From contig NZ_JAKWBL010000004.1 of assembly GCF_022513635.1 (NCBI RefSeq), positions 124,001 through 188,000 of the forward strand: a stretch of DNA of 64,000 nt, written 5' to 3'. This DNA comes from Paraniabella ginsengisoli (GTDB lineage: Bacteria; Bacteroidota; Bacteroidia; Chitinophagales; Chitinophagaceae). Shown piece after piece: positions 1 to 9,431 of the stretch. The translations under genes and the position numbers were made by a program. The notes under the pieces were generated by a model. It was not told where the DNA came from. It ran no database searches and worked only from the letters and a program-made list of their open reading frames with translations. Each line of letters starts with the position of its first letter. Within the stretch, counting starts at the first letter, position 1.

Positions 1-413
1 CACAGCGCCAATTGTTTGATAATATAGTCTGCTCTTTCTTTAAAAACATCGTCAGCAGTTGCGGCAAAGTGCAATGCACAGGCAGATAAGTAATGCCCTA
101 AAGAATGCCCCGAAACACCTCTGCTTTCCCAACCGCCGTAGATCTTTCCTTTAGTCGGCAGGCCTGCGTTTTCATAAAACCGATATAACAAACGATCGGG
201 TTCGAGCGATAACAAGTACGCTGCTTCTGCATCCGCAGCTTTTTTAAAAGGACCATCAAGCAAGCGCACATCTTTAAGATTAAACGCATAAGATTCCAGC
301 GCCACTACCGGCTTGACTTTTATTTTATCATTGTCGAACTCCGGCACGTATGACTGAGCGCTAACAAAAGACACGGCCATTACACCAAGGATGAAAAATA
401 GGGCAATCTTCAT
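1..413 (-). CDS. GH127 family glycoside hydrolase, N-terminal part (cut by window edge)
   Basis: Reading leftwards from the ATG at 413 gives an uninterrupted 137-residue N-terminus that runs off the window. It opens with a secretion signal (MKIALFFILGVMAVSFVSAQ) and continues with motifs typical of DUF1680/GH127: VRLLDGPFKKA, PDRLLYRFYENAG, YGGWESRGVSGHSLGHYLSA. Characterised GH127 members are beta-L-arabinofuranosidases acting on plant arabinans and extensin-type glycans. The catalytic Glu and Cys residues lie further downstream and are outside the window. The protein should be exported to the periplasm or surface. Its start lies beside the dispersed repeat at 424-604, and the next gene on the same strand also encodes a secreted glycosidase. 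Confidence 0.85.
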   Translation of the reverse strand, partial: MKIALFFILGVMAVSFVSAQSYVPEFDNDKIKVKPVVALESYAFNLKDVRLLDGPFKKAADAEAAYLLSLEPDRLLYRFYENAGLPTKGKIYGGWESRGVSGHSLGHYLSACALHFAATADDVFKERADYIIKQLAL

Positions 414-423
414 TTTACAATCG

Positions 424-604
424 TTTTAAGATCGAACTTGTTTAAACTTTTAATTCGCCTCGATAACACAGAAACATTTCCGCTGATCTGCCACGGCGAG
501 ACAAGGTTTCCGCAAATTTAAAACATCGCAGATACTCGCTGATACGTTCTCAGCGGCTAATCTGCGCAAAAAAATCAGCGATTATCAGCAGGCAAATTCT
601 AAAG
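424..604. repeat. Dispersed palindromic repeat, copy R1
   Basis: This intergenic DNA begins with TTGTTTAAACTTT and carries the core AAATTTAAAACATCGCAGAT followed by ACTCGCTGAT, then AATCTGCGCA and ATCAGCG. The same start and core occur in reverse orientation at 7003-7175. It contains no coding signal. Such CGCAGAT-rich hairpin repeats are common between Bacteroidota genes. Confidence 0.75.
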
Positions 605-1680
605 TTAATGCTGATCTTTTGACAGGCCAATATATTTCTTTAAGATATCAATTTCTTTAGCATCATACGGGGTAAAATCACTTCGGTATAAATCGTGTTG
701 CCAAATTGGAGCAGGCGGATCGCCGGGCCTGTGTCCCCACGGGAGATCTGTTTGTGTCTTGCCATTTACAAGCCCCCACAACATACAACCCACGCCTTCA
801 TTATAAAATACTTCCAGGCTATTGGCAATTGTACTTTGCCAGGGACGGTTCATCCACTCGGTACAAATCACAGGCCTGTTATGTTTCTTTAGCTCTTTGA
901 TATGTTTAAGCAACGCTTCTTTATTTTCATAATTGTGAAACGTGATAATATCAGAATGTTCAAAAATAATCTCATTCAATCGCGGGTTCTTATCGAATAC
1001 ATCAATCGTTAACGGTTGTTCAGGGTTAATGTCGCGCGCCCATTTTATCACTTTTTTCAACAATGGCAATGTCGTAGTTCCCAAACCACCATTCGTTGGT
1101 TCATTGTATAAATCCCAAAATAAAATACGATCATCATTTTTAAAATGATTGATAACAGCTTTCACATATTTTTCTAAACGTGGATGTGTTGTGGAGTCGA
1201 TCACCATGCTATGACCCGGACTTGGCGACCAAGCCCAGGCGTACCAACCAGGCAAAGGCTCCGGTTGCTTTCCGACTTTAGGGTCGTGTTGTATGCCAAA
1301 TGCACAATCATCAAAAAGCGAAGGCACAAATTTGATGTTGTGTTTATCGCAAATCTTTGTAAAAGTATCAAGCGTTTTTAAAAAATATTCCGGGTCATCC
1401 TCATAAACGGCAAATTGCAAAACAGCGCGTAAAACGTTCATCCCAGATTGCTGCGCCAAAGCCAGCTCTTTGTCTATCGCTGTCGGATCGAAAGTTGTTT
1501 TATCCCACATGGCTGTATAATTAATGGCGTATGCAGGAATATAATTAAAGCCACAATACCAGGGGTTTTTGTTGTACCAATCCCATGCTTTTTGCGTAGA
1601 CCATTTCAGTGAACTGTGTTGCGCAACGCTACTCTTCACGCAAAAAGAAAGGTGCATATTATCAATGCTATATTTTTCAT
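605..1680 (-). CDS. GH5-like secreted glycoside hydrolase (frameshift in signal peptide)
   Basis: This (beta/alpha)8-barrel glycosidase of the GH5/clan GH-A type has a proposed acid/base Glu in DLYNEPTNGG (about residue 186 of the long frame) and a proposed nucleophile Glu in ICTEWMNRPW (about 267). The substrate cannot be told from sequence; relatives are often annotated as cellulase or xylanase-like. The natural start is probably the ATG at 1680, which opens MKNIALIICTFLF, but that frame stops within five codons after the hydrophobic core. Adding one T to the T5 run (minus strand; 1642-1646) joins it to VKSSVAQHSS and restores a complete signal peptide. It sits between the GH127 gene and an oxygenase gene on the same strand. 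Confidence 0.8.
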
Positions 1681-1730
1681 TTCAATAGTTTTAATTATTC
1701 TTAAATGGAATTGGTTAAAGTTATTTTACC

Positions 1731-1856
1731 ACATAGAAACATAGGTTATCATAAACAGGGAACAGAAGAACATATAAGTTTCATTGCCAGAGGCTATGTT
1801 CCGCCTCCGACGGATGCTATACATCCTAAAACGAAGCAAATGCTATGTTTCTATGT
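1731..1856. repeat. Intergenic inverted repeat (ACATAGAAACATAG family)
   Basis: ACATAGAAACATAG at 1731-1744 is mirrored by CTATGTTTCTATGT at 1843-1856, so the two arms can pair around a ~100-nt loop. It lies between the GH5-like gene and the oxygenase gene and has no coding signal. It looks like one more short intergenic repeat family. Confidence 0.6.
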
Positions 1857-1897
1857 TGTTTATAAAAGTCCAGAAAAGGGTAATAGAAAAAATAATG

Positions 1898-2713
1898 TTA
1901 TAACAACAGCGGGTTTAAGTCACTCGCTGCTTTTTCTCCGGGTGCCAGCCCTTGTAACCAGCGATTCCGGTCATTTTCCTGATGCTGATTAACGGGTTCA
2001 ATAACCGTTGCTTCATCAGCAAAATAAATGATGGTCATCACTTCTCTTGTAATGTCAGACTGATTGCCAGGTGCTGCATGTAACGTCCATCCGTAATGCC
2101 ATGTCGCGTCACCAGCCTGCATTGCTGTTGCGCGCGTTACATTGTAACCCTGCTTGCTGATGTAATCATTAAGAGCAGCTTCAGATTCATCAGAAATAGC
2201 AATGTTTTTTACAGAGCCTTCTTTGTGCGACCCAGACGCAAACGTCAGCATACCCATATCTTCTTTAATATCAACTAATGGCATCCACATCGTTACGGTG
2301 TTGTTAGTACTTAATGGCCAATAATACTGATCCTGATGCCAGGGTGTAAACCCACCGCCCGCCTCTTTATATAAAGCCTGATCATGATAAATACGCACAT
2401 TATCAACGCCCAACAAATCAGCTGCGATTTTTGCAAAACGGTTTGCCAGCGTAAACTTTTTTACTTGCTCGTCAGATTCCCATAAATTCATAATCTGCAG
2501 AAAGGCTTTTCCGTAAGTATCCCGCTCTTCAAGCTTTCTTGTTTCCGTGTTATACTTATAGGCCGCCTCATTAATCACTTCCCGATATGCTGCAACTTCG
2601 GCTGCGCTCATAATATTTCGAGTAATCGTATGCCCCTCCTTTCTAAAAGCTTCAATTTGTTCAGGCTCCAGTATTACTGTTTCTTTCAGTGATGGTAAGT
2701 TAATCGTATTCAT
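1898..2713 (-). CDS. Phytanoyl-CoA dioxygenase (PhyH) family protein
   Basis: This is an intact non-haem Fe(II)/2-oxoglutarate oxygenase of the PhyH family. The iron-binding facial triad is visible as the HxD of TPWHQDQYYWP and a distal His in YGWTLHAAPGNQ; a downstream Arg (DITREV) probably binds 2-oxoglutarate. There is no signal peptide, so it is cytoplasmic. I chose the start at 2713 (MNTINLPSLKE) over an in-frame start at 2755, because family members begin near this point. PhyH-like enzymes in sugar-catabolic clusters are often of unknown substrate. It is divergent from the AraC-type regulator at 2844, which could control it. Confidence 0.8.
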   Translation of the reverse strand: MNTINLPSLKETVILEPEQIEAFRKEGHTITRNIMSAAEVAAYREVINEAAYKYNTETRKLEERDTYGKAFLQIMNLWESDEQVKKFTLANRFAKIAADLLGVDNVRIYHDQALYKEAGGGFTPWHQDQYYWPLSTNNTVTMWMPLVDIKEDMGMLTFASGSHKEGSVKNIAISDESEAALNDYISKQGYNVTRATAMQAGDATWHYGWTLHAAPGNQSDITREVMTIIYFADEATVIEPVNQHQENDRNRWLQGLAPGEKAASDLNPLLL

Positions 2714-2843
2714 ACAGCATTTTTTTGTTTTACAAACCAACGATATATAAAGCATGTTTAAAAAGGCAATTTTGGCTAATTTGTGGACTATTTTGTCATA
2801 ATTATAGTTTTAATTCATTTTATTAGTCAATATTAGCAATAAT

Positions 2844-3702
2844 ATGAAACCAGCCTTTGAAGCGGTAAAAGCCTCGGTACATAGTTCTTTTGTAGTAAGA
2901 AAATTTTGAGAAAAAATTCTCTGCACCATACCATTATCATCCTGAATATGAACTTACGTTTATAGTAAAGGGATCTGGCAAACGTTATGTAGGCACGCAC
3001 ATGCAGGATTATGTGGCTGGCGATCTTATACTACTGGGTTCAAATGTGCCTCATTGCTGGAAATCTTCAGAAGATACAAATAGTCAGTCAGTTTCCATAG
3101 TTGTTCATTTTAGAAACGATTTTTTAGGAAATGATTTTTTTCAACTTCCTGAAATGCGGAAAACAGCACAGTTATTAAACGAAAGCTCCAAAGGGCTTCA
3201 CTTTAAAAAGTACACAGATTCCGTTAGAAAGAATATGGAGCAGTTATTAAAAGAACACGACAATCACAAAAAATTAATGTTGCTGCTTCATCTCCTGCAA
3301 CAGCTTGCCACGCAAACAAAATATGTGGCATTGCAAAAACAAAATCAATTAGAAGCTCTGTCTTCCTCTGATATGATGCGCATACAAAAGGCACTTGGTT
3401 ACATTGTTGATAATTTTAAAGAAGGCATTTCATTGAATGAAGCAGCAGCAGTTGCAAATATGTCAACCACTGCATTTTGTAAATACTTCAAACGCGTAAC
3501 CCGGAAAACATTTATTGAAACAGTGAATGATTACAGAATTGATTTTGCTGTTCGCGAATTAATCAATACTGATAACTCAATGGCGCAAATCTGCTACGAC
3601 AGCGGCTTTAATGATCTTTCCAATTTTTATAAAACCTTTCGATCGAAAATGAAAATAAGCCCGCTACAATACAGAGTTTCATTTGATAAAAAACTTAAGT
3701 AG
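2844..3702 (+). CDS. AraC-family transcriptional regulator (one frameshift)
   Basis: An N-terminal cupin-like sensor (HYHPEYELTF, then GDLILLGSNVPHCW) is followed by a C-terminal AraC-type double helix-turn-helix (from about DMMRIQKALGYIVDNF to SPLQYR). Motifs such as LNEAAAVANMSTTAFCKYFK and ICYDSGFNDLSNFYKTF match the two HTH units. The true start is the ATG at 2844 (MKPAFEAVKAS). That frame stops at RKF because of one extra T in the T4 run near 2905; removing it gives RKFEKKFSAPYHYHPEYEL and joins the long frame. It probably senses a sugar or metabolite and acts on the divergent PhyH gene or on the downstream fucosidase and hexosaminidase genes. Confidence 0.85.
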
Positions 3703-3866
3703 CTTGTTATATCGTCGTTGCGCAATCGATTGACTACTGCAATTGGCATCTTCATTTACTGAAAGTTCTTACTTTTAAGAGCCTTTATTAGTAAGATTGA
3801 TATAAAGAAAGCTAACGCTACAACTCAGGAAAAAGACTTTGACATAATAATAAACAAATCAAAAAC

Positions 3867-5273
3867 ATGAAATCAACAAAACGATTCAGCTGGCTAATTA
3901 CCAACATTGCCATTCTTATTACTTTTATTTTCCTGCAACTTTCTGCAACGGCGCAAACACCTGCCACACCAAGCTGGGCGAAAGAAACTGCAGCAGCGAA
4001 AGAGAAACGTATGCAATGGTGGACCAATGATCGTTTTGGAATGTTTATACACTGGGGGCTGTACTCATTACCAGCAAGGCATGAGTGGGTGCAAATGAAT
4101 GAACGCATCAAACCTGAAGATTATAAAAAATACTTCGACAATTTTAATCCCGATTTATATGATCCCAAACAATGGGCAAAAGAAGCAAAGGCGGCAGGAA
4201 TGAAATATGTTGTATTAACATCAAAACATCATGAAGGATTTTGTCTTTGGGATAGCAAATACACAGATTATAAAGTAACCAACACTCCTTACGGAAAGGA
4301 TCTGCTAAAAGATTTTGTCGATGCTTTCAGAGCAGAAGGTTTAAAGGTAGGATTCTACTACTCTCTTATCGACTGGCATCATCCTGATTTTGTTATGGAT
4401 GGCGGACATCCGCCAACGCCGGTAGATAAAGAAGAAAGAGCCAAAGCAAATGAAGGTCGTGATATGAAAAAATATCAGGAGTATATGAAAAACCAGGTAA
4501 CCGAATTGCTTACAAAATTTGGAAAGATAGACCAGTTGTTTTTTGATTTTTCATACAATGGTAAAGAGTATAAAGAATGGGATTCGGAAAACTTATTAAA
4601 ACTTGTAAGAAAGCTACAGCCCGATATTATTGTTAATGACAGATTAGGCTTTCCTGTAGAAACAAGCTGGGGATGGGATTATAAAACGCCCGAACAATTT
4701 ATGCCGAAGGAATGGGTTAAGGTAAACGGACAGAATGTTCCCTGGGAAACCTGTCAGACATTTTCGGGATCATGGGGTTATTATCGGGATGAATATTCCT
4801 GGAAGAGTCCTGAGCAATTGATTGTAATGTTGATTGAAACAGTAAGTAAAGGAGGAAATCTTTTATTAAATGTAGGGCCAACTGCAAGAGGGCATTTTGA
4901 CGAGCGCGCTTCTGACAGATTAACTGCAATGGGGAAATGGATGAAGTTCAATAGCCGCTCTATTTACGGTTGCACCGAAGCGCCTGAAAGTTTTAAAAAG
5001 CCAGCCAATTGTCTGCTTACTTACAACCCAACAACAAAACGTTTATATATTCATGCCATGCAATGGCCTTTTAAAACACTTACTTTGGAAGGATACAAGG
5101 GCAAGTTTAAATATGCACAAATATTAGAAGACGGATCTGAAATCAAATTTTCAACTAACACAAGGTCTGGCGGACACACAACTGAAACATCTGGCGAGAA
5201 CGATGTGATGCTGCATTTGCCTGTACGAAAACCTGGTTCAACAATTCCGGTTATTGAATTGATTTTGGAATAA
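3867..5273 (+). CDS. GH29 alpha-L-fucosidase
   Basis: This intact 468-residue secreted enzyme has a signal peptide (residues 1-30, ending ATAQ) followed by the GH29 barrel. Family motifs include DRFGMFIHWGLYS, VLTSKHHEGFCLWDS, GFYYSLIDWHHPDF and GGNLLLNVGPTARG. The catalytic Asp nucleophile is probably D227 in LFFDFSYNG. The C-terminal ~90 residues form a beta-sandwich typical of the family. It releases terminal fucose from glycans in the periplasm or outside the cell. It shares its strand with the regulator upstream and the GH20 enzyme downstream, consistent with a locus for fucosylated, N-acetylhexosamine-containing glycans. Confidence 0.93.
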   Translation: MKSTKRFSWLITNIAILITFIFLQLSATAQTPATPSWAKETAAAKEKRMQWWTNDRFGMFIHWGLYSLPARHEWVQMNERIKPEDYKKYFDNFNPDLYDPKQWAKEAKAAGMKYVVLTSKHHEGFCLWDSKYTDYKVTNTPYGKDLLKDFVDAFRAEGLKVGFYYSLIDWHHPDFVMDGGHPPTPVDKEERAKANEGRDMKKYQEYMKNQVTELLTKFGKIDQLFFDFSYNGKEYKEWDSENLLKLVRKLQPDIIVNDRLGFPVETSWGWDYKTPEQFMPKEWVKVNGQNVPWETCQTFSGSWGYYRDEYSWKSPEQLIVMLIETVSKGGNLLLNVGPTARGHFDERASDRLTAMGKWMKFNSRSIYGCTEAPESFKKPANCLLTYNPTTKRLYIHAMQWPFKTLTLEGYKGKFKYAQILEDGSEIKFSTNTRSGGHTTETSGENDVMLHLPVRKPGSTIPVIELILE

Positions 5274-5310
5274 GATTGTAAAATCTAATAGCTTTCCATA
5301 ATTGGAAAGG

Positions 5311-5384
5311 ATGCTACGAATGCACGAATCGGTGGTTGTCAATACAAATCATTCACTCAAAAATTCGTGCATTCATGGCATTTT
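5311..5384. repeat. Inverted intergenic repeat (GAATGCACGAAT family)
   Basis: TGCTACGAATGCACGAAT near 5312 pairs with ATTCGTGCATTCATGGCA near 5363 with a few mismatches. It forms a long stem between the GH29 and GH20 genes. It could act as a transcript-processing stem, but there is no clear T-tract. Confidence 0.6.
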
Positions 5385-5429
5385 CTTTCTAAGTTTTCAA
5401 TTGCGAATATTATCTAAAAAAATATATTA

Positions 5430-6987
5430 ATGAATTGCAGACTCGCATTTTTTCTTGGAATTATAATCTCTCAACTAAATACAAACGCCCAGCAGGTTTG
5501 TCCGATTATACCGCAGCCGCTTAAAGCAGCATTAGTATCACAAACTTTTGTGCTGAATAAAAATACTGCTGTTGCCATCAGTCATGATTCGTTAGCCTCA
5601 GTTGCTTTGTATTTACAACAGCAGTTGTTGATTCAAACCAAGATTCCCTTAATCATACAAAAGAGATCAACCCTTCCTTCCATCAAACTATCAATATCTA
5701 AAAAAGGAAGAAAAGCAGACGCATACACGCTTTCAATGAATAATAAAGAAGTTCATATTTCCGGAGAAACAACCAAAGGAGTTTTTTACGGTATTGTTTC
5801 TTTTTACAATTAGCAGAACAGAGCAAAAAATCTGCAGAAAATATCTTCTTAGATTGCTGGAATATTGAAGACGCCCCCGATATGAATGGCGTGGCTTGAT
5901 GTTAGATGAATCAAGGCATTTTTTTGGTGCAGAAAAAGTAAAATCAATTTTAGACTGGATGGCATATTATAAGCTCAATCGCTTTCACTGGCACCTTACT
6001 GATGCGCCTGCCTGGCGCATTGAAATCAAACAATATCCCAAGTTGGCTTTAATTGGCGGAATTGGAAGTCATAGCAATCCTGATGAACCGGCACAGTTTT
6101 ACACCCAAGAACAAATTGCAGAAATCGTAAGTTATGCTGCTAACAGAAATATTGTTGTTATACCCGAAATTGATATGCCCGGGCATGCTACTGCAGCCAA
6201 TCGAGCATATCCTCAATTTAGTGGCGGCGGAAGCGAAAAACATCCGGAGTTTACGTTTCATCCTGCCAAAGAAGAAACCTATCAATACCTAACTAATATA
6301 CTTCGTGAAGTGCAGGCTATGTTTCCTTCTAAGATGTTACATTTAGGTGGCGATGAAGTAAGCTTTGGCAATGCTAAATGGATGGCCGATGCAGCTGTAA
6401 AAAAATTAATGGCTACTAAAGGTTTAAAAACGGTGACGGATGTAGAACGTTACTTTATGCAGCGCATGGCCGATTCGGTTTTTAAGATGAACGCAAAATT
6501 GCTGGCATGGGATGAAGTTGCAAATATGGATTTTCCTAAAAACAAAACCATTGTTTTCTGGTGGCGGCATGACAAACCGGAACAATTGACAACTGTTTTA
6601 AACAAAGGCTACTCAACAGTACTTTGTCCGCGCCTGCCTTTGTATTTTGATTTTGTTCAGGACAGTACCCATACCGTAGGACGCAAGTGGGGCGGAGGTT
6701 TCAGCCCATTGCAAGATGTTTATAATTTTAACGCAGAAAACTTACCTGGCGTTACATCGAAAAATCAAGATCAGATATTGGGTATTCAGGCTAATCTTTG
6801 GACAGAAACGATGCGACGCAGCGACCAGCTTGATTTTATGCTTTTTCCACGTATGGCCGCACTATCTGAAGCGTCATGGAAATCTTCTGAAAAAAATAAT
6901 TATCAGGAGTTTACAGGTATTTTAAAAAAACATTTTATTTTATACGATAAGGAAGGCATTAATTTTTATAACTCTTTTAAAAAGTAA
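5430..6987 (+). CDS. GH20 beta-N-acetylhexosaminidase (two frameshifts)
   Basis: A signal peptide and GH20b N-terminal domain (5430-5813) precede the GH20 catalytic barrel (5896-6987). Catalytic motifs are clear: LDWMAYYKLNRFHWHLTDAP, IPEIDMPGHATAANRAYP and HLGGDEVSFG, whose Asp-Glu pair is the catalytic dyad. Restoring one T in the T5 run at ~5803 and one C in the C5 run at ~5874 gives a continuous protein through the linker (EQSKKSAENIFLDCW) and into EWRGLMLDESRHFF. The repaired length of about 520 residues suits the family. It removes terminal GlcNAc or GalNAc from exported glycans and follows the fucosidase on the same strand. Confidence 0.9.
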
Positions 6988-7002
6988 CGACGTTTTTATA
7001 TT

Positions 7003-7175
7003 GAAGTTGTTTAAACTTTTTGAGCCTAAGGGATTTCTCCCCGCAGATACTCACTGATTTTTTACGCAGATTGGCGCAGAAAAAACATCTGCGAGTATCT
7101 GCGATGTTTTAAATTTGCTAAAAATCAGCGGGGAATACTTTTCGAGAAACAAATTGAAAGTTTAAACAACTTCAT
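7003..7175. repeat. Dispersed palindromic repeat, copy R2 (inverted relative to R1)
   Basis: The reverse complement starts with GAAGTTGTTTAAACTTT and contains the same AAATTTAAAACATCGCAGAT core as R1. The element is itself palindromic: GAAGTTGTTTAAACTTT at the left end is mirrored by AAAGTTTAAACAACTTC at the right end. It fills most of the 336-bp gap between the GH20 gene and the next gene; the rest of the gap holds nothing I can identify. Confidence 0.75.
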
Positions 7176-7323
7176 TTTAAAAAACATTTCTCTGAAAATA
7201 GATATGATTGAGTTCGATCAAAAGCATCAACGCACAAGCGATAATAAGATGCTCAATCCTTAGTTTTTTTATTGCAGGCACGTTTTTTGAAAGATTAAAG
7301 CATTGTATTATAAAATATATATA

Positions 7324-7832
7324 GTGAAACAGATATTAATAATAACGCTTATTGCCGCGTTTGCGTTCACAGCATGTAAATCAAAATCAACAGACACAGG
7401 AGATAAGCCAACATCGCCAGCTGAGTATTATGAAAAAGTTATCGCGCTGGAAGAGACCATGTCTGAGCCATTGCTTATAACAGAGGCGGCGATAAAAGCC
7501 AGAAGTGATAAAAATGATTTCGCGGGAATTGCAAGTGCATCAAAAGCAATGGAAGACACTATCGATTTGCGCATTAATGCCTTAAAAAAATGGATCCAGT
7601 TGGAAAAGGAGGTGAAGATTTTAAACTTGTAGCTACGCGATATTTTGAATATATAAAAAGTATTTATACTACTTATAAAAAAATAGGTGAGGCTAAAAAT
7701 GAGCAGGAAAGAACGAAGGCTGCGGATGAGATGATGAATACAATCGGTGGTCAGGAAGCTGTTATGGCCAATTTACAAGCGGCGCAAACAAAGTTTGCTG
7801 CTGATAATCATTTCACGATCAGTTCTCAATAA
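7324..7832 (+). CDS. Putative lipoprotein of unknown function (one frameshift)
   Basis: The start is probably GTG at 7324, giving MKQILIITLIAAFAFTAC, a lipoprotein signal with the lipid-bearing Cys. The mature part is helical and charged, with no domain I recognise. The first frame ends at 7632; adding one A to the A7 run at ~7583 continues into the frame beginning MDPVGKGGEDFK and ending at 7832. The repaired protein is about 170 residues. It precedes a PepSY membrane protein and a TonB-dependent receptor on the same strand, but I see no direct evidence of a shared function. Confidence 0.6.
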
Positions 7833-8000
7833 AGTATTTACAATATTAAAACTACGAGTTGTATCCGGGTTAGTTTGTTTTAAACGATCAGACTGATTTT
7901 GGTGCAACTTTCTTTTGTCTAAAATTTTCCGTTTTTCGTAAATACTCTCACTAGCAACTGGTCTAATTTTGCCGTCAAATTATAATCTCAATATTTGGCG

Positions 8001-9257
8001 ATGATCAGAAACGGAAAAACTCCACCTAAAAAGAAAGGGCAGCGAAGCTTGTTCTATCGCATATCAGCATGGCTGCATTTATGGTTGGGGTTAGTTACAG
8101 GTATTATAATGGTTGTCGTGTGCTTGTGTGCATGCATATGGGTATTTAACGAGGAGATCACAGGAATTCTGGAGCCAGAGACGAAAGTTGCTAAACGCAA
8201 TCAACCTGTAATTCTTCCATCCCAACTTTTACATATTGCCGATTCCCTATACCCAAATAAAAAAGCAGGCTATGCCATTTATAAACAAGGTAGCGCAGTA
8301 ACACTTTCATTAGGCCAGGGCCGGAGTGGGAATACATTACTTCGAGTAAATCCTTATACGGGAGAGGTAATAAACGCAAAAGACCATAAAGAAGGAGAAA
8401 CAGATTTTTTCAGATTCATTTTGAACGGGCACCGTTTTCTTTGGTTGCCTTACGAAATAGGCCGTCCCATTGTAAATTATAGTACACTTATTTTCGTTAT
8501 CATACTTATTAGCGGCATCGTTTTATGGTGGCCTAAAAAATGGACCAAAGCTGCTAAGAAACAAGCGCTTACCATTAAAACTAAAGCGTCTTTTAAAAGG
8601 GTGAATTATGATCTTCATAATGTACTTGGCTTTTATTCCTTAATTGTACTCGCTATTATGGCGCTTACCGGAATGGTGTACGGTATAAAATGGTACAGCA
8701 ATGGCCTGTATTGGGTTACTTCCGGAGGCGAAACACTGCCGGAGTTGAAAAGAGGTGGAACTTCTGATTCTACCCAACTTGGTAAGTTTTATACACCCGC
8801 TGCAATTATGGACAAATGTTGGAAGGAAGTGGCATCGGCTCATCCTGAAGCAGAAGGATTCTACTACAGTTTCGCCGACACTTCGAAACCAGCAACCGGC
8901 CTTAACATAACCATTTATCCCACTGCAGGCAAGTATTATAATTCGCGAAGTTTTGCTTTTGATCAGCATACCGGGGAAAGATTAAAAAACAGTCATCCTG
9001 TTTATGACAAAAGTTTTGAAGAAAATTCCGGTGCTGGCAAATTACGCCGCATGAATTATGATATACATGTAGGATCTATTCTGGGCTTACCAGGAAAAAT
9101 ACTAGCTTTCTTTGGAGCACTCATCGGAGCGAGTTTGCCTGTAACGGGATTTTTATTATGGTGGGGTAAACGCAAAAAGAAACCGGCTAAATCTAAAATT
9201 GCGAAGCCGCATGTAAAGCAGATAAAAACTCTGGTACCCGAACCAGTAGCACAATGA
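8001..9257 (+). CDS. PepSY-associated membrane protein (iron-uptake associated)
   Basis: This intact protein of ~418 residues has four expected membrane spans: near residues 20-45 (WLHLWLGLVTGIIMVVVC), around 155-175 (TLIFVIILISGIVLWW), around 210-230 (GFYSLIVLAIMALTGMVYG) and near the C-terminus (LGLPGKILAFFGALIGASLP). The pattern HLWLGL...GIVLWWPKKW...LHNVLGFY is that of PepSY_TM (PF03929) proteins. These are often encoded next to TonB-dependent siderophore receptors and are proposed to help iron release or reduction. The ATG at 8001 is preferred over an upstream TTG. The next gene is such a receptor, which supports the assignment. Confidence 0.85.
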   Translation: MIRNGKTPPKKKGQRSLFYRISAWLHLWLGLVTGIIMVVVCLCACIWVFNEEITGILEPETKVAKRNQPVILPSQLLHIADSLYPNKKAGYAIYKQGSAVTLSLGQGRSGNTLLRVNPYTGEVINAKDHKEGETDFFRFILNGHRFLWLPYEIGRPIVNYSTLIFVIILISGIVLWWPKKWTKAAKKQALTIKTKASFKRVNYDLHNVLGFYSLIVLAIMALTGMVYGIKWYSNGLYWVTSGGETLPELKRGGTSDSTQLGKFYTPAAIMDKCWKEVASAHPEAEGFYYSFADTSKPATGLNITIYPTAGKYYNSRSFAFDQHTGERLKNSHPVYDKSFEENSGAGKLRRMNYDIHVGSILGLPGKILAFFGALIGASLPVTGFLLWWGKRKKKPAKSKIAKPHVKQIKTLVPEPVAQ

Positions 9258-9431
9258 AAGGTTGATAGTTGCAGATTAAAGGTTTCGTGCCTTTGTGCTA
9301 AACCACTCATCACTCATATTTATCATTCATTATCGATTTTAGAATAATTTCCCGATCTCGCTGATCTATTTCCGCATTTCGTAAATGATTTGTTAAAGGC
9401 AAGATTATTTTCGCGCCAAATTTTTAAAATC

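Noticed and set aside
98..289. Short minus-strand reading frame of 63 residues within the GH127 N-terminus
   Set aside because: It is out of frame with the GH127 coding frame, which reads continuously from 413 with a signal peptide and family motifs.
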